Origin: Elusimicrobiota bacterium
GTDB taxonomy: Bacteria; Elusimicrobiota; Elusimicrobia; Elusimicrobiales; UBA9959
Direction: 5' to 3'
Length of the DNA: 56,010 nucleotides
Assembly (NCBI GenBank): GCA_016234365.1
Contig: JACRER010000068.1
Coordinates: 1-56,010 of the forward strand
Part shown: positions 17,487-26,137 of the stretch, piece by piece
Numbering within the stretch: position 1 is the first letter of the stretch
Layout of the letters: every line of letters starts with the position of its first letter
Program-made: the position numbers and the translations under genes
Notes under the pieces: model-generated
Told to the model about the DNA's origin: nothing
Databases searched by the model: none
What the model saw: the letters and a program-made list of their open reading frames with translations, nothing else

Positions 17487-18206
17487 ATGAGGACGGCCGT
17501 CAACGTTTTTATCATCGCCCCGAAAAAACTCTTCTGGGAGGTGCTGGCGCGGGCTTTTGAGGAGAACGGTCTGCCCGTAACCATGTTCTGTTCGCCGGAA
17601 GCGGTCCCCTGGCCCGCCCTGGGGGCCGGGGTAGCCTTCCTGGACGCGGACTGCCTTGGCGCGGCCAGGATCTGCGCAATAGCGGAACTGACGTCCTGCG
17701 CGCGTGGGGCCCCGGTGCTGGTGGCCTGCGACGGGGAAAGGACTGGCAACGCCGGCATAGCGGCCATGCTGCTGGCCGGGGCCGATGACGTGGTGTTTTA
17801 TAACACTGATAAAGCGGTGCTGCTGGCCAAGGCCAGGGCGCATCTGCGGCGGCTGCCGGCCGGAGCGCCGGCGGCCCAGCTTCGCTCCAGGGACGGAGAG
17901 ATCCGGCTATGCCGCGCCAGCAGAGGGGTAAAACTGCGCCGCCGCGGCCGCGTGGTGGAACTGGATACCCTGACACCCAGGGAGTTCGACCTCCTGGTGC
18001 TGCTGCTGGAGAAGCAGGAGCAGGCGCTGAGCCGTTTCGACCTGCTGGAAACCATCTGGGGGGACAAGGCCGGACGCATGAATTCCGAAACGGTGGACAG
18101 GCATATGGAGTCGCTGCGCAGAAAACTGGGCAGCTGGGGTAAAAAAATAAAGACCCTGTACGGCGTCGGCTATGTTCTCAAGAACGGGGCCGGAACTAGG
18201 GGCTAG
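17487..18206 (+). CDS. OmpR-type regulator with degenerate receiver
   Basis: 239 residues, starting 2 bases after the previous stop. Residues 1-125 keep the receiver outline and one aspartate (VAFLDAD, D53), but strand 1 reads FIIAPKK, lacking the acidic residues that bind Mg2+, and the usual T-K-P is replaced by FYNTDKA. Residues about 155-235 are a Trans_reg_C winged helix (LTPREFDLLVLLL ... TVDRHMESLRRKLG ... LYGVGYVL). It should bind DNA, and phosphorylation is doubtful. It may respond to partner binding instead. Its targets may include the neighbouring fibre or protease genes, but this is only positional inference. Confidence 0.82.
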   Translation: MRTAVNVFIIAPKKLFWEVLARAFEENGLPVTMFCSPEAVPWPALGAGVAFLDADCLGAARICAIAELTSCARGAPVLVACDGERTGNAGIAAMLLAGADDVVFYNTDKAVLLAKARAHLRRLPAGAPAAQLRSRDGEIRLCRASRGVKLRRRGRVVELDTLTPREFDLLVLLLEKQEQALSRFDLLETIWGDKAGRMNSETVDRHMESLRRKLGSWGKKIKTLYGVGYVLKNGAGTRG

Positions 18207-18217
18207 GTATCAGGCAT

Positions 18218-19111
18218 ATGGGTAAAGATTCGATATTTTCGGGACTCGGACAGGGGAAGCCTGGCAGGGACACCGCGTCCCCGGCGGGCGGCGCCGCGCC
18301 GGAAGGGGCGGCGCTGGGAAAGAAAGTTTCGGAACTCAGGGAAAAAGTGGTTCTGCTGGAGGCCTCGGTGGCGGCTTTGAAGACGGTTCCTCCCGGCATG
18401 GACCAGAATGAACTGGCGGACATGCTTTCCGGGTTCCAGAAGCGCATTTTGAAGCAGGGCGCGGAGCAGGCGGAACTAAAGCGGGAATTGGCGGAGCTGA
18501 AGCGTGAGCAGACGGGGTGGCGCGGCGCGGCGGAGCGGGTGGACGAGTTATGCCGGCGGGTGGATGCGTTCTTCTCGGACCTGCGCGCCGGCTCGGAGGC
18601 GGCCTGCGGCCTGGCGGCCGGCCAGGCGCAGGAGACGCGGGAGAGGCTGGAGTCTTTCGCTGGAGAGATCTGCGGTTTGCGCGGCGAGCTGGAGTTGTTG
18701 CTCAAGAAACACCGGACGGCGCTGTCGGACCTGGCCCTGGTCCGCGCCTCACAGGCGGAACTTTCCTCGCAATACCGTGAGCTGGCCGCGGGAGCGGCCT
18801 CGGGCGAGAGGAAAACGGAGCGGCTGCTGGCCGGCTGGGAAAGGAAGCTGGCCGGACTATTGGAAGCGCAGAAGATCTCCCGGAGCGAGGCGGAGAAGGG
18901 CGCGAGGACCGCCTCGGCGGCGGCGGCCGGGCAGCTCGCGGACGTTTCGCAGCGCGTGGATCTCCTGGACCGCGAGTGCCGGGTGGTCCTGAAAGGCAGA
19001 TTGTCAATTCTTGAATCCCGGTGCGGCAGGGTGGAAACTTTGGCGGACCGCCTGGCTGACGCCGCCCGGCCTCCCGGAGGCGGGCGGGAGAACTGGAAGG
19101 AGCGGGCATGA
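18218..19111 (+). CDS. Coiled-coil protein of unknown function
   Basis: 297 residues with a Gly/Pro/Ala-rich, probably disordered N-terminus (1-33) and then almost unbroken amphipathic helix rich in Leu, Glu, Arg and Ala (SELREKVVLLEASVAALK, ELKRELAELKREQ). No signal peptide, membrane segment or known motif is visible. It overlaps the next receiver gene by ATGA (19108-19111), so the two are translationally coupled. It may be a scaffold for the receivers; this rests on context only. Confidence 0.7.
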   Translation: MGKDSIFSGLGQGKPGRDTASPAGGAAPEGAALGKKVSELREKVVLLEASVAALKTVPPGMDQNELADMLSGFQKRILKQGAEQAELKRELAELKREQTGWRGAAERVDELCRRVDAFFSDLRAGSEAACGLAAGQAQETRERLESFAGEICGLRGELELLLKKHRTALSDLALVRASQAELSSQYRELAAGAASGERKTERLLAGWERKLAGLLEAQKISRSEAEKGARTASAAAAGQLADVSQRVDLLDRECRVVLKGRLSILESRCGRVETLADRLADAARPPGGGRENWKERA

Positions 19112-19494
19112 AGGTGCTGGTGGTGGATGACGATGAGATCTTCCGGGCGCTGCTCCGGGAGATAATCTCGGAGGCGGGGTATGAGGTATCCGCGCACGCC
19201 AACGGCCAGTTGGCCTGGGAGTATTTGTCCGTGGAGGGCGCGGATATGGCCGTGCTGGACGTCAATATGCCGGAACTGGACGGGCTCTCCCTGTTAAGGA
19301 AGATCCGGACCTCGGAGCGGCTGCGCGGTATGCCGGTGCTGTTGCTGACCATCAAGGCTTTCGTGGAGGACCAGGTGGCCGGCTACGAAACCGGCGCGGA
19401 CGACTACCTGACCAAGCCGTTCTCCGCGGAGGTGCTGGCGGCGCGCCTTAAAACTCTGGAACGCCGGATACTCGGGCGCGGTACGGCGCCGTGA
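19108..19494 (+). CDS. CheY-like receiver with canonical active site
   Basis: 128 residues. D7-D8-D9, D51 (MAVLDVNMPELDG), T81 and K103-P104 (YLTKPF) are all present, making this the most canonical receiver of the cassette. No output domain is present. It overlaps the coiled-coil gene by 4 bases and closes the cluster; an 91-base gap separates it from the protease gene. Confidence 0.9.
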   Translation: MKVLVVDDDEIFRALLREIISEAGYEVSAHANGQLAWEYLSVEGADMAVLDVNMPELDGLSLLRKIRTSERLRGMPVLLLTIKAFVEDQVAGYETGADDYLTKPFSAEVLAARLKTLERRILGRGTAP

Positions 19495-19585
19495 GCGGCC
19501 GGAGGCGGTTCGTAAAACCGGCTGGTCATGATGTAAAATAATATCCTGCTTCATGTGGGACGGGGTTTCCGGAGGAATGCTTATA

Positions 19586-20467
19586 ATGAATATTCTCCTT
19601 TTACTTTTACCGGCGCTTGCGGCGTGGGCGCCTTTGCGGGCGGGGGAGGCGGCCGAGCCCCCCAGGGTGGTTTACGGCGCTGATGACAGACGCGATCTTT
19701 ACCAGGTCGCCGACCCGCGGCTTTTAAAGCTCGCCGGCTCCACGGCGGCGCTTTTTGAGCGCTCCCGCGTGCAGTCGGGCGGGGCCGGGCAGCCGGCGCT
19801 GCTGGGCCTGCGGCCGTACGGCAAGGAATTCAACCTGTGCCGCCGCGAGCCGTTCTTCGAGCAGGGGACCGGGGCCTTCTGCACCGGCGCGCTGGTAGCG
19901 CCGGACGTGGTGCTGACGGCCGGGCATTGCGTGCGCGAACTTTACGATTGCCGGCAGACGGCTTTTGTCTTCGGGTTCGCGCTGGCCGCCGCGGGCCAGG
20001 CCGCGGACAGCGTGCCGGCGGCGGACGTTTATTACTGCGCCGACCTCATAGACCGCGAGGAACTGAAACCCGGCGCCGACTGGGCGCTGGTCAGGCTTGA
20101 CCGGCCCGTGGCCGGCCGGGCGCCTCTCGCGCTTTCGCGCTCCGAGCCGGTCGCGGGAGCGCCTCTTTTGGTGATAGGCCACCCTTCCGGCCTGCCGGCT
20201 AAGGTGGCGGGCGGGGCCAATGTGCGCGACGCTTCCCCCTCCGGCTATTTTACGGCCAACCTGGACACCTACGGCGGCAACTCCGGGAGCCCCGTGTTCA
20301 ACGCGGAAACCGGGCTTATAACCGGCGTGCTGGTGCGCGGCGAAAAAGACTACGCTTTCGACGAGGCGGAGGATTGCCGCGTTTCAAAGGTCTGCGCCGA
20401 CGACGGCTGCCGCGGGGAGGACGTCACCAGGAGTTCGGCCGTGCGGTTCCCGCCGGAAGGGTTTTAA
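19586..20467 (+). CDS. Secreted trypsin/V8-like serine protease
   Basis: 293 residues from the ATG at 19586, which has GGAGG 10 bases upstream; the ATG at 19577 is too close to that site. A signal peptide (MNILLLLLPALAAWAPLRA) leads. The chymotrypsin-fold triad is visible: H114 in LTAGHC, D165 in GADWALVRL and S233 in YGGNSGSPVF. Several cysteines could form disulfides in the periplasm or outside. A hairpin with a T-rich tail follows at 20546. It lies just before three C11 proteases, suggesting a shared role in protein processing or scavenging. Confidence 0.9.
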   Translation: MNILLLLLPALAAWAPLRAGEAAEPPRVVYGADDRRDLYQVADPRLLKLAGSTAALFERSRVQSGGAGQPALLGLRPYGKEFNLCRREPFFEQGTGAFCTGALVAPDVVLTAGHCVRELYDCRQTAFVFGFALAAAGQAADSVPAADVYYCADLIDREELKPGADWALVRLDRPVAGRAPLALSRSEPVAGAPLLVIGHPSGLPAKVAGGANVRDASPSGYFTANLDTYGGNSGSPVFNAETGLITGVLVRGEKDYAFDEAEDCRVSKVCADDGCRGEDVTRSSAVRFPPEGF

Positions 20468-20545
20468 TGGAGCGGAGCGTTAGAGAGCCGGCTGTTAACC
20501 ATTCGGATATAAATGATAGCCGCCCGGTTCCTGAGTATTCCGGGC

Positions 20546-20569
20546 AGCCCGGTTAGGGCTTCTGTCTTA
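20546..20569 (+). terminator. Weak Rho-independent terminator after the serine protease gene
   Basis: AGCCC (20546-20550) and GGGCT (20556-20560) form a 5-bp stem with a GGTTA loop, followed by TTCTGTCTT. A second hairpin, GCCCGG/CCGGGC (20522-20527, 20540-20545), lies just before it. Confidence 0.45.
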
Positions 20570-20599
20570 TTGTCGCATCCGCGGCAATAGCGGTATAAT
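20570..20599 (+). promoter_or_regulatory. Sigma-70-like promoter of the C11 protease operon
   Basis: TTGTCG (20570-20575) and a perfect TATAAT (20594-20599) are 18 bases apart. Transcription would start near 20606, leaving a leader of about 95 bases that contains a GGGG-GCGTT-CCCC hairpin and then GGAGG at 20684-20688. Confidence 0.65.
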
Positions 20600-20699
20600 T
20601 CTGCGTAGAGCACAGGGGGCGTTCCCCACAGTTGGTTGCAAAGTTCGGATCCCTAACTGCGTGGGTGCGGGCCTACTTGATGTGGAGGTTGTAAAGACT

Positions 20700-22607
20700 A
20701 TGGTAAAGAAACTGGTGCCGGGGGCCTTCGCCCTGCTTTTTTCAGTCCAGGCCGCCCTGGCCGGAGTTGGTTTTGACGGGGGCAAATTCTATTTAAAAGA
20801 GGAACTGTCCGCGCTTGGCGTCAGCGCGCCCGCCGCCGTGGCGCAAAGGGCCCGCCCGGAAAAAGAATGGACCATCATGGTCTATGTCAACGCCAAAAAC
20901 AATCTTGAGAAGTTCGGCCTCAAGGACATGAACGAGATGGAACTGGTCGGTTCCGGGGACAGGCACAACGTGGTGGTGGAACTGGGCCGCATGGCCGGCT
21001 ACGACGATTCCGACGGAGACTGGACCGGCGCCCGCCGCTACCTGGTGCGCAGGGACGGGGACCCGGCCGCCATAACTTCCCCGGTCGTGAGGGAACTCCC
21101 CGGGGCGGATATGGGGGACTATAAACACCTTGTCGAATTCGGCAGGTGGGCCAAGGCCGCCTATCCGGCGAAGAAGTATATGCTGATAGTCTGGAACCAC
21201 GGTTCCGGCTGGGACAAGGGCCGCGCGTTGAACGGCGCCCGGGGGATTTCTTACGACGACGAGACCGGCAATTATATCAACACCCCGCAGCTTGCCCAGG
21301 CGCTTAAAGAAATGGGCGGCGTGGACGTGTACGGCTCCGACGCGTGCCTTATGCAGATGGCCGAGGTGGTCTACGAAATAAAGGACCACGCAAAATACGT
21401 GGTCGGTTCCGAGGAGACCGAACCGGGCGACGGCTACACTTACGACGCTTTCCTGGCGCCGTTGGCCGCCAGGCCGGACATGACGGCGGAAGAACTCGCC
21501 AGGACGGCGGTGGACGCGTACGCCGACCACTACAAGGCCGCCGGCAAGCCCACGACCCAGAGCTATGTCAGGACTTCGGCCGCGCCGGGTTTCCGCGCCG
21601 CCTCCGACGCTTTCGCGCGCGCACTGATGCTGGCCGGGGACAAGGAGGCCGCGTACCAGGCCCTGCGCGGGGCGCAGAGTTACGCCACCCAGGCCAACAA
21701 GGACCTTTACCACTTCGCGCAGCTGGCCGCGGCCGGGACGCATAACTCCGACGTAAAAGCCAAAGCCGAAGCGCTGATGGCTTTTATCAAGGACGTATTC
21801 GTGGGGCATAACCGCACCACGGACGAGCTTGAGAGCTGGTGGAACCCGGTGAATTACGACGATTCCCACGGCATAGCCGTGTACCTGCCGGCCGGAGCCG
21901 CCCCGGAAAGTTACGCCGGATTGCGCTGGGCCGGGGATTCCGCCTGGGACGAGTTCCTGGCCTGGCTGGAGCCGGCGGCCCGCCGTTCCGACGCGGCCGT
22001 GGGCGAGTTCCAGACCATGGGCCGTTATGAGGGCGTCCGGGTGGACGACCGTACGGCCCTTGTGGGCATTGAGACGCAGCTCATGGTCAACGGGACGCCT
22101 GGTTTTGTGCAGCTGGCGGTGAACTACCAGGAGATCCCCAAGGATCAGGAAGCTCTTGCGGTGGACCCGGGGGCGCTGGTTACGGTGGTGGATATTCCGT
22201 TGGCGCATTATTCCGCGATCTTCGAAGGGGAGCCGCTGTTCATGAAGGAGTGGGCGGCCGGCGGGAAGAATATAGAGGTGTTCTCTTCGCACGACGGGAG
22301 GACGAAGTTCATACAGTTCACCCTGACCAGCGGGAACGCGCCGGGAGCCCCGCGCACCACGGAGGTGCTGAAGCTGACCGTGGCCGGCAAGGAAATAACC
22401 ATGGGCCAGCTGGAAAAGTTCAGGGCCGGAGGCGACGACCCTTATTTCAGCGAGTATGTAGTGATGCCGGAACGGACGGCCGGCGGCCTGGCGCTGAAGA
22501 CTCCTGGCCTGGCTGGCCGGCTCTCGGACCCTTCCCTGATAAAATACGCCGCCGAAGCGCCTACCCCGGAACGCTTTGCCGAGGTTCTGCGGCGCGGCGG
22601 CCGTTAA
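20700..22607 (+). CDS. Clostripain-family (C11) cysteine protease, long form
   Basis: 635 residues from the ATG at 20700 (GGAGG 11 bases upstream). Signal peptide to about residue 22. The C11 catalytic His is H167 (VWNHGSGW) and the Cys is C216 in SDACLMQMAEV; D214, two residues before it, matches the Asp that selects basic P1 residues in studied C11 enzymes. Conserved GSEETEPG follows. Residues beyond about 425 form an extra C-terminal beta-rich domain absent from the next two paralogs. First of three tandem copies; likely exported and specific for Arg/Lys. Confidence 0.9.
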   Translation: MVKKLVPGAFALLFSVQAALAGVGFDGGKFYLKEELSALGVSAPAAVAQRARPEKEWTIMVYVNAKNNLEKFGLKDMNEMELVGSGDRHNVVVELGRMAGYDDSDGDWTGARRYLVRRDGDPAAITSPVVRELPGADMGDYKHLVEFGRWAKAAYPAKKYMLIVWNHGSGWDKGRALNGARGISYDDETGNYINTPQLAQALKEMGGVDVYGSDACLMQMAEVVYEIKDHAKYVVGSEETEPGDGYTYDAFLAPLAARPDMTAEELARTAVDAYADHYKAAGKPTTQSYVRTSAAPGFRAASDAFARALMLAGDKEAAYQALRGAQSYATQANKDLYHFAQLAAAGTHNSDVKAKAEALMAFIKDVFVGHNRTTDELESWWNPVNYDDSHGIAVYLPAGAAPESYAGLRWAGDSAWDEFLAWLEPAARRSDAAVGEFQTMGRYEGVRVDDRTALVGIETQLMVNGTPGFVQLAVNYQEIPKDQEALAVDPGALVTVVDIPLAHYSAIFEGEPLFMKEWAAGGKNIEVFSSHDGRTKFIQFTLTSGNAPGAPRTTEVLKLTVAGKEITMGQLEKFRAGGDDPYFSEYVVMPERTAGGLALKTPGLAGRLSDPSLIKYAAEAPTPERFAEVLRRGGR

Positions 22608-22621
22608 GCGGCCGTTCAACC

Positions 22622-23908
22622 ATGGTCCGGATATTTTTTCTGCTTCTCGCTCTTCCAGCGGCGGCGGCCGCCGCGGGGCCGGGCGCCTGGGTGGAGGCCA
22701 TAGCGCCTGCCGTACCGGCGCCGGCAGTTTCCGCTCCGGTCCCGGCCCGCGAAGTCAAAGATATAACCGTAATGGTGTACCTGAACGCCCGCAACGACCT
22801 GGAGCGTTTCGGCCTGGCGGACGTGAACGAAATGGAGCAGGTGGGTTCCACTCCCGGCATGAACGTGGTGGCGGAACTGGGGCGCTCCGCGGGCTACGAC
22901 CAGTCCGAGGGGGATTGGTCCGGTTCGCGGCGCTATCTGGTGGGTGTGGACGCGGATACCGGAACAATAACCTCGCCGGTGCTGCAAAGTTTTCCTTCGG
23001 CGGACATGGGCGACTGGCGCCACCTGGCCGAATTCGGGAAGTGGGCCAAGGCCAATTTCCCGGCGAAGAGGTACATGCTGATAGTGTGGAATCACGGTTC
23101 CGGCTGGGAAAAACTGGTCCCCTCCTACGGACCGCGCGGCATCTCTTACGATACCGACACGGGCAGCCACATTTCCCCGTCCGAACTGGCCCTGGCCTTG
23201 AAAGAAATGGGCGGGGTGGACGTATACGCTTCGGACGCCTGCCGCATGCAGACCGCCGAAGTGGCCTATGAACTGCGCCGGCACGCCGCGGTCATAGTGG
23301 GCTCCGAAGAGGACGAATACAGTTCCGGCTACTATTATCCGTGGTTCCTGGGGAAGCTGTCGGACAAGACCGCCGCTTCCCCGGAAGAAGCCGCCGCTTT
23401 CGCCGTAGAGGCGTTCCGCGAATTTTACGCTTATTTCGACAGGGGGGCTACGCACTCGGCGCTGCGGGCTTCCGCTCTGGGGGAACTCGCGGGCAAACTG
23501 CGGGCCTGGAGTGCCGCGTTCATGGCTTCCGGGGAGCGCGATCTGGCCAGGGCCGCCAAGAAAAAAGCCCAGACTTTCCGTATCCGCGACAGCAAGGATC
23601 TTTACGACCTGGTGCGCGTGGTCACGGCCGGGACCGCGAGCCCGGAGTTCGCGGCGCTGGGGAGTGAACTGCTGGCGTTCATGGACGATTCCCTCATTGT
23701 AGCCAACGCCGCCGTGACGGCGGAATACGCGAACGCCCGCGGCCTGGCCGCGTATGCGCCGGTTTCCGTGTATAACCCGGCTTACGCAGGCGGGGCCTGG
23801 GCGGAGGACTCCGGCTGGGACGAATTCGCGCGGTGGTACGCCGGGGTGCGCCCGGAAGAGGATTCCTGGTTCCCCGAAGTGAAGTCCGGAGGCGACGACG
23901 GTATCTAG
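22622..23908 (+). CDS. Clostripain-family (C11) cysteine protease, second copy
   Basis: 428 residues, starting 14 bases after the previous stop. Signal peptide MVRIFFLLLALPAAAAAAG. Catalytic H158 (NHGSGW) and C207 with D205 (SDACRMQTAEV) are present. The following segment reads GSEEDEYSSGYYYPW instead of GSEETEPGxGYxYD, so the substrate pocket probably differs from copies one and three. It lacks the C-terminal extension of copy one. Same operon. Confidence 0.9.
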   Translation: MVRIFFLLLALPAAAAAAGPGAWVEAIAPAVPAPAVSAPVPAREVKDITVMVYLNARNDLERFGLADVNEMEQVGSTPGMNVVAELGRSAGYDQSEGDWSGSRRYLVGVDADTGTITSPVLQSFPSADMGDWRHLAEFGKWAKANFPAKRYMLIVWNHGSGWEKLVPSYGPRGISYDTDTGSHISPSELALALKEMGGVDVYASDACRMQTAEVAYELRRHAAVIVGSEEDEYSSGYYYPWFLGKLSDKTAASPEEAAAFAVEAFREFYAYFDRGATHSALRASALGELAGKLRAWSAAFMASGERDLARAAKKKAQTFRIRDSKDLYDLVRVVTAGTASPEFAALGSELLAFMDDSLIVANAAVTAEYANARGLAAYAPVSVYNPAYAGGAWAEDSGWDEFARWYAGVRPEEDSWFPEVKSGGDDGI

Positions 23909-23928
23909 GAGCGGTTGGAAATGAACCT

Positions 23929-25185
23929 ATGGTAAAACAACTTCTGTTTTTAGCGGTCATGGCCCTTTCCCGGGCCGCCTGGGGCGGGGATTGGAGTCCG
24001 GTCCCTCCCGGGGAGAGCGGCCTTGCCGGCCTGGTCCGCAGCCTGGGCGCCGAGGCCGCCGCTGCGCCGGCGCCGGACCCGCGTCCGGTAGCGGAATGGA
24101 CCGTGCTGGTCTATGTGAACGCCAAGAACGACCTGGAGTATTTCGGCCTCGCGGACCTCAACGAGATGGAGGCGGCCGGTTCCTCCGACAAGGTCAACGT
24201 GGTGGCTGAACTGGGACGCCTGGGGATTTACGACGACGGGGACGGCGGCTGGTCCGGAGTGCGGCGTTACCTGGTGAAGAGGGACGCCGCGCCGAAGGCT
24301 ATCACTTCCCCGGTCCTTGAAACGCTGGAAGCGGACATGGGGGACTGGCGGCATCTGGCCGAATTCGGGAAATGGGCGAAGAAAAATTATCCCGCCAAAA
24401 GATACATGTTGATAGTGTGGAACCACGGCTCCGGCTGGGATAAGGCCGCCAGGCCCGGCAACGTACTTAAAGGCATTTCGTACGATTACGGCACCGGTAA
24501 CCACATAAACACCCCGGAACTCGCCGCCGCGCTGAAGGAAATGGGGAAAGTGGACGTGCTGGCATTCGACGCGTGCCTCATGCAGATGGCCGAGGTGGTT
24601 TACGAGGTGAAAGATTTGGCGGCTTACGTGGTAGGCTCCGAGGAGACCGAGCCGGGGCCCGGCTATCCTTACGATACTTTCCTGGCCGGGGTGCTGGACG
24701 AGCCGGCCATGGGCCCGGAGCGCCTTTCCAGGGGCCTGGTGGACGCTTACTATGCTTACTATAAGGACAGGCCGGGCGCAGCAGCCATGCAAAGCGTTGT
24801 GAAGACCTCCGCCATGCCGCGTTTTCTTGCGCTGCTAAACGGCTGGGTGGACGCCGTCATGGCTTCCGGGGACAAGGACTCGATCAACGCGGCCGTGCGC
24901 GCCGCGCAGCGCTTCGACACCGTGGACAACAAGGACGTATACGACTTTGTTCAATTGGCGGCCAAAGAGGCCGCCAAGCCGGAGATAACGGCCAGAAGCG
25001 GCGAACTGCTGAAATTTATTTCCGGGGAACTGGTCTTGGAACACAAGTCCGCGGGCGATAATTATCCCGGTTCCCACGGCCTGGCGGCCTTCCTGCCGGT
25101 CTATCATTATAACTTCGACTATGATGCCTTGCAGTGGGCTAAAGATTCACGTTGGGACGAGTTTATAGACTGGTATCCCAGGTAA
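23929..25185 (+). CDS. Clostripain-family (C11) cysteine protease, third copy
   Basis: 418 residues from the ATG at 23929, 20 bases after the previous stop. Signal peptide MVKQLLFLAVMALSRAAWG. Catalytic H166 (NHGSGW), D214 and C216 (FDACLMQMAEV) and GSEETEPGPGYPYD are intact. Closer to copy one in its active site than to copy two. It ends the protease run. Confidence 0.9.
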   Translation: MVKQLLFLAVMALSRAAWGGDWSPVPPGESGLAGLVRSLGAEAAAAPAPDPRPVAEWTVLVYVNAKNDLEYFGLADLNEMEAAGSSDKVNVVAELGRLGIYDDGDGGWSGVRRYLVKRDAAPKAITSPVLETLEADMGDWRHLAEFGKWAKKNYPAKRYMLIVWNHGSGWDKAARPGNVLKGISYDYGTGNHINTPELAAALKEMGKVDVLAFDACLMQMAEVVYEVKDLAAYVVGSEETEPGPGYPYDTFLAGVLDEPAMGPERLSRGLVDAYYAYYKDRPGAAAMQSVVKTSAMPRFLALLNGWVDAVMASGDKDSINAAVRAAQRFDTVDNKDVYDFVQLAAKEAAKPEITARSGELLKFISGELVLEHKSAGDNYPGSHGLAAFLPVYHYNFDYDALQWAKDSRWDEFIDWYPR

Positions 25186-25235
25186 ACCGCAAAAGGGGGG
25201 ACCACCCTGGCAGTGCGGAAGGGAAATGGGGGAAT

Positions 25236-25835
25236 ATGGGAGTATCCGATAGCGGCGGTATCTTGACGCGGGCGCTGGACGCGGTCGCGTCCGCGGTCTT
25301 TGTTCTGTCCGGCGAACTCAAGGTGGTTTTTGTGAACCGAGTTGGTTCGGAGATGGTCGCGCGCGGCGCGGCTTCCGGTAAAAGGCTGGGGGACAGGCTT
25401 GGCTGCGATAACGCCTTGCGCGGCCCGCAAGGTTGCACCACCTCTCCGTTCTGCCGGAAGTGCGTGGTTCGGCGGATGGTGCTGGAGGCTTTGCGCCGGG
25501 TGAAGACCGTAAAAGCCAGGGTGATCTTCAAACGTTTCGAGGAGGGCGTCCTGCGTCCGGTCCCGGTGATAGTCAGCGCCTCCCCGTTCAGGTCTCGGGG
25601 AAAGACGCTGTGCCTTTTGACCCTCGACGACATGACCGGCCTGGCCGAACTGCAATCTCTGCTGCCTATCTGCGCCAACTGTAAGAAGATCCGCACGGAA
25701 GACAATTACTGGGAACAGATAGAGGTTTATATAAACAAGCACTTGGCGGATATTAAATTTACCCACGGTTTCTGCCCGGCCTGCGTAAAGAAACTCTATC
25801 CTGAACTTATAAAAGAGGCAGGCTTCAAAGCATAG
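25236..25835 (+). CDS. Cys-rich PAS-like protein with C-terminal CxxC/CxxC module
   Basis: 199 residues from the ATG at 25236, with GGAAGGGA 11 bases upstream. Residues about 10-130 resemble a PAS sensor fold and carry C57, C67, C73 and C76 (GCDNALRGPQGC ... FCRKC), a cysteine pattern seen in PAS modules of large sensor proteins. The C-terminus (CANCKKIR at C146/C149, FCPAC at C180/C183) is a short module usually found in sensor kinases and diguanylate cyclases, perhaps metal-binding. Here no kinase, GGDEF or output domain follows, so it is a free-standing sensor or adaptor. Its end overlaps the convergent MGMT-like gene by 11 bases. Confidence 0.75.
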   Translation: MGVSDSGGILTRALDAVASAVFVLSGELKVVFVNRVGSEMVARGAASGKRLGDRLGCDNALRGPQGCTTSPFCRKCVVRRMVLEALRRVKTVKARVIFKRFEEGVLRPVPVIVSASPFRSRGKTLCLLTLDDMTGLAELQSLLPICANCKKIRTEDNYWEQIEVYINKHLADIKFTHGFCPACVKKLYPELIKEAGFKA

Positions 25836-26136
25836 TTGTAGCGGCGTTTTTTTCTTTTTTGAGGAGCTTCGCCTTTGCTTTCGAGCCGCCGGGGGCGGAG
25901 AAGCCGCCCAGGCCGCCGTCGGACCTGATGACCCGGTGGCAGGGGACTACGGGGGCGAAAGGGTTCTTGCCGAGGGCGGAGCCCACGGCGCGCGTGGCGC
26001 CGGGCCTTCCTATTTGTTCCGCTATCCACTTGTAACTGCGCGTTTCGCCTTGCGGGATGCGCATGCAGGCCTTCCAGACGGCCTGCTGGAACGGCGTGTA
26101 TTTCTTCATCTCGCCCAGCACTTTTTCCTTGGTCAT
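25825..26136 (-). CDS. MGMT/Ogt-type alkyl-DNA transferase domain protein
   Basis: 103 residues: only the C-terminal DNA-binding/active-site domain of O6-methylguanine-DNA methyltransferase. The helix-turn-helix region (SYKWIAEQIGRPGATRAVG), the active motif PCHRV (C66) and GGFSAPGG are intact, so alkyl transfer is plausible, unlike ATL proteins where the Cys is lost. It follows uvrC by one base, with AAGGA before its ATG, so the two repair genes are coupled. Confidence 0.9.
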   Translation of the reverse strand: MTKEKVLGEMKKYTPFQQAVWKACMRIPQGETRSYKWIAEQIGRPGATRAVGSALGKNPFAPVVPCHRVIRSDGGLGGFSAPGGSKAKAKLLKKEKNAATTML

Positions 26137-26137
26137 A

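Noticed and set aside
20793-22619. 608-codon open frame on the minus strand
   Set aside because: Antisense of the first C11 protease gene, which has signal peptide, catalytic motifs and a ribosome site.
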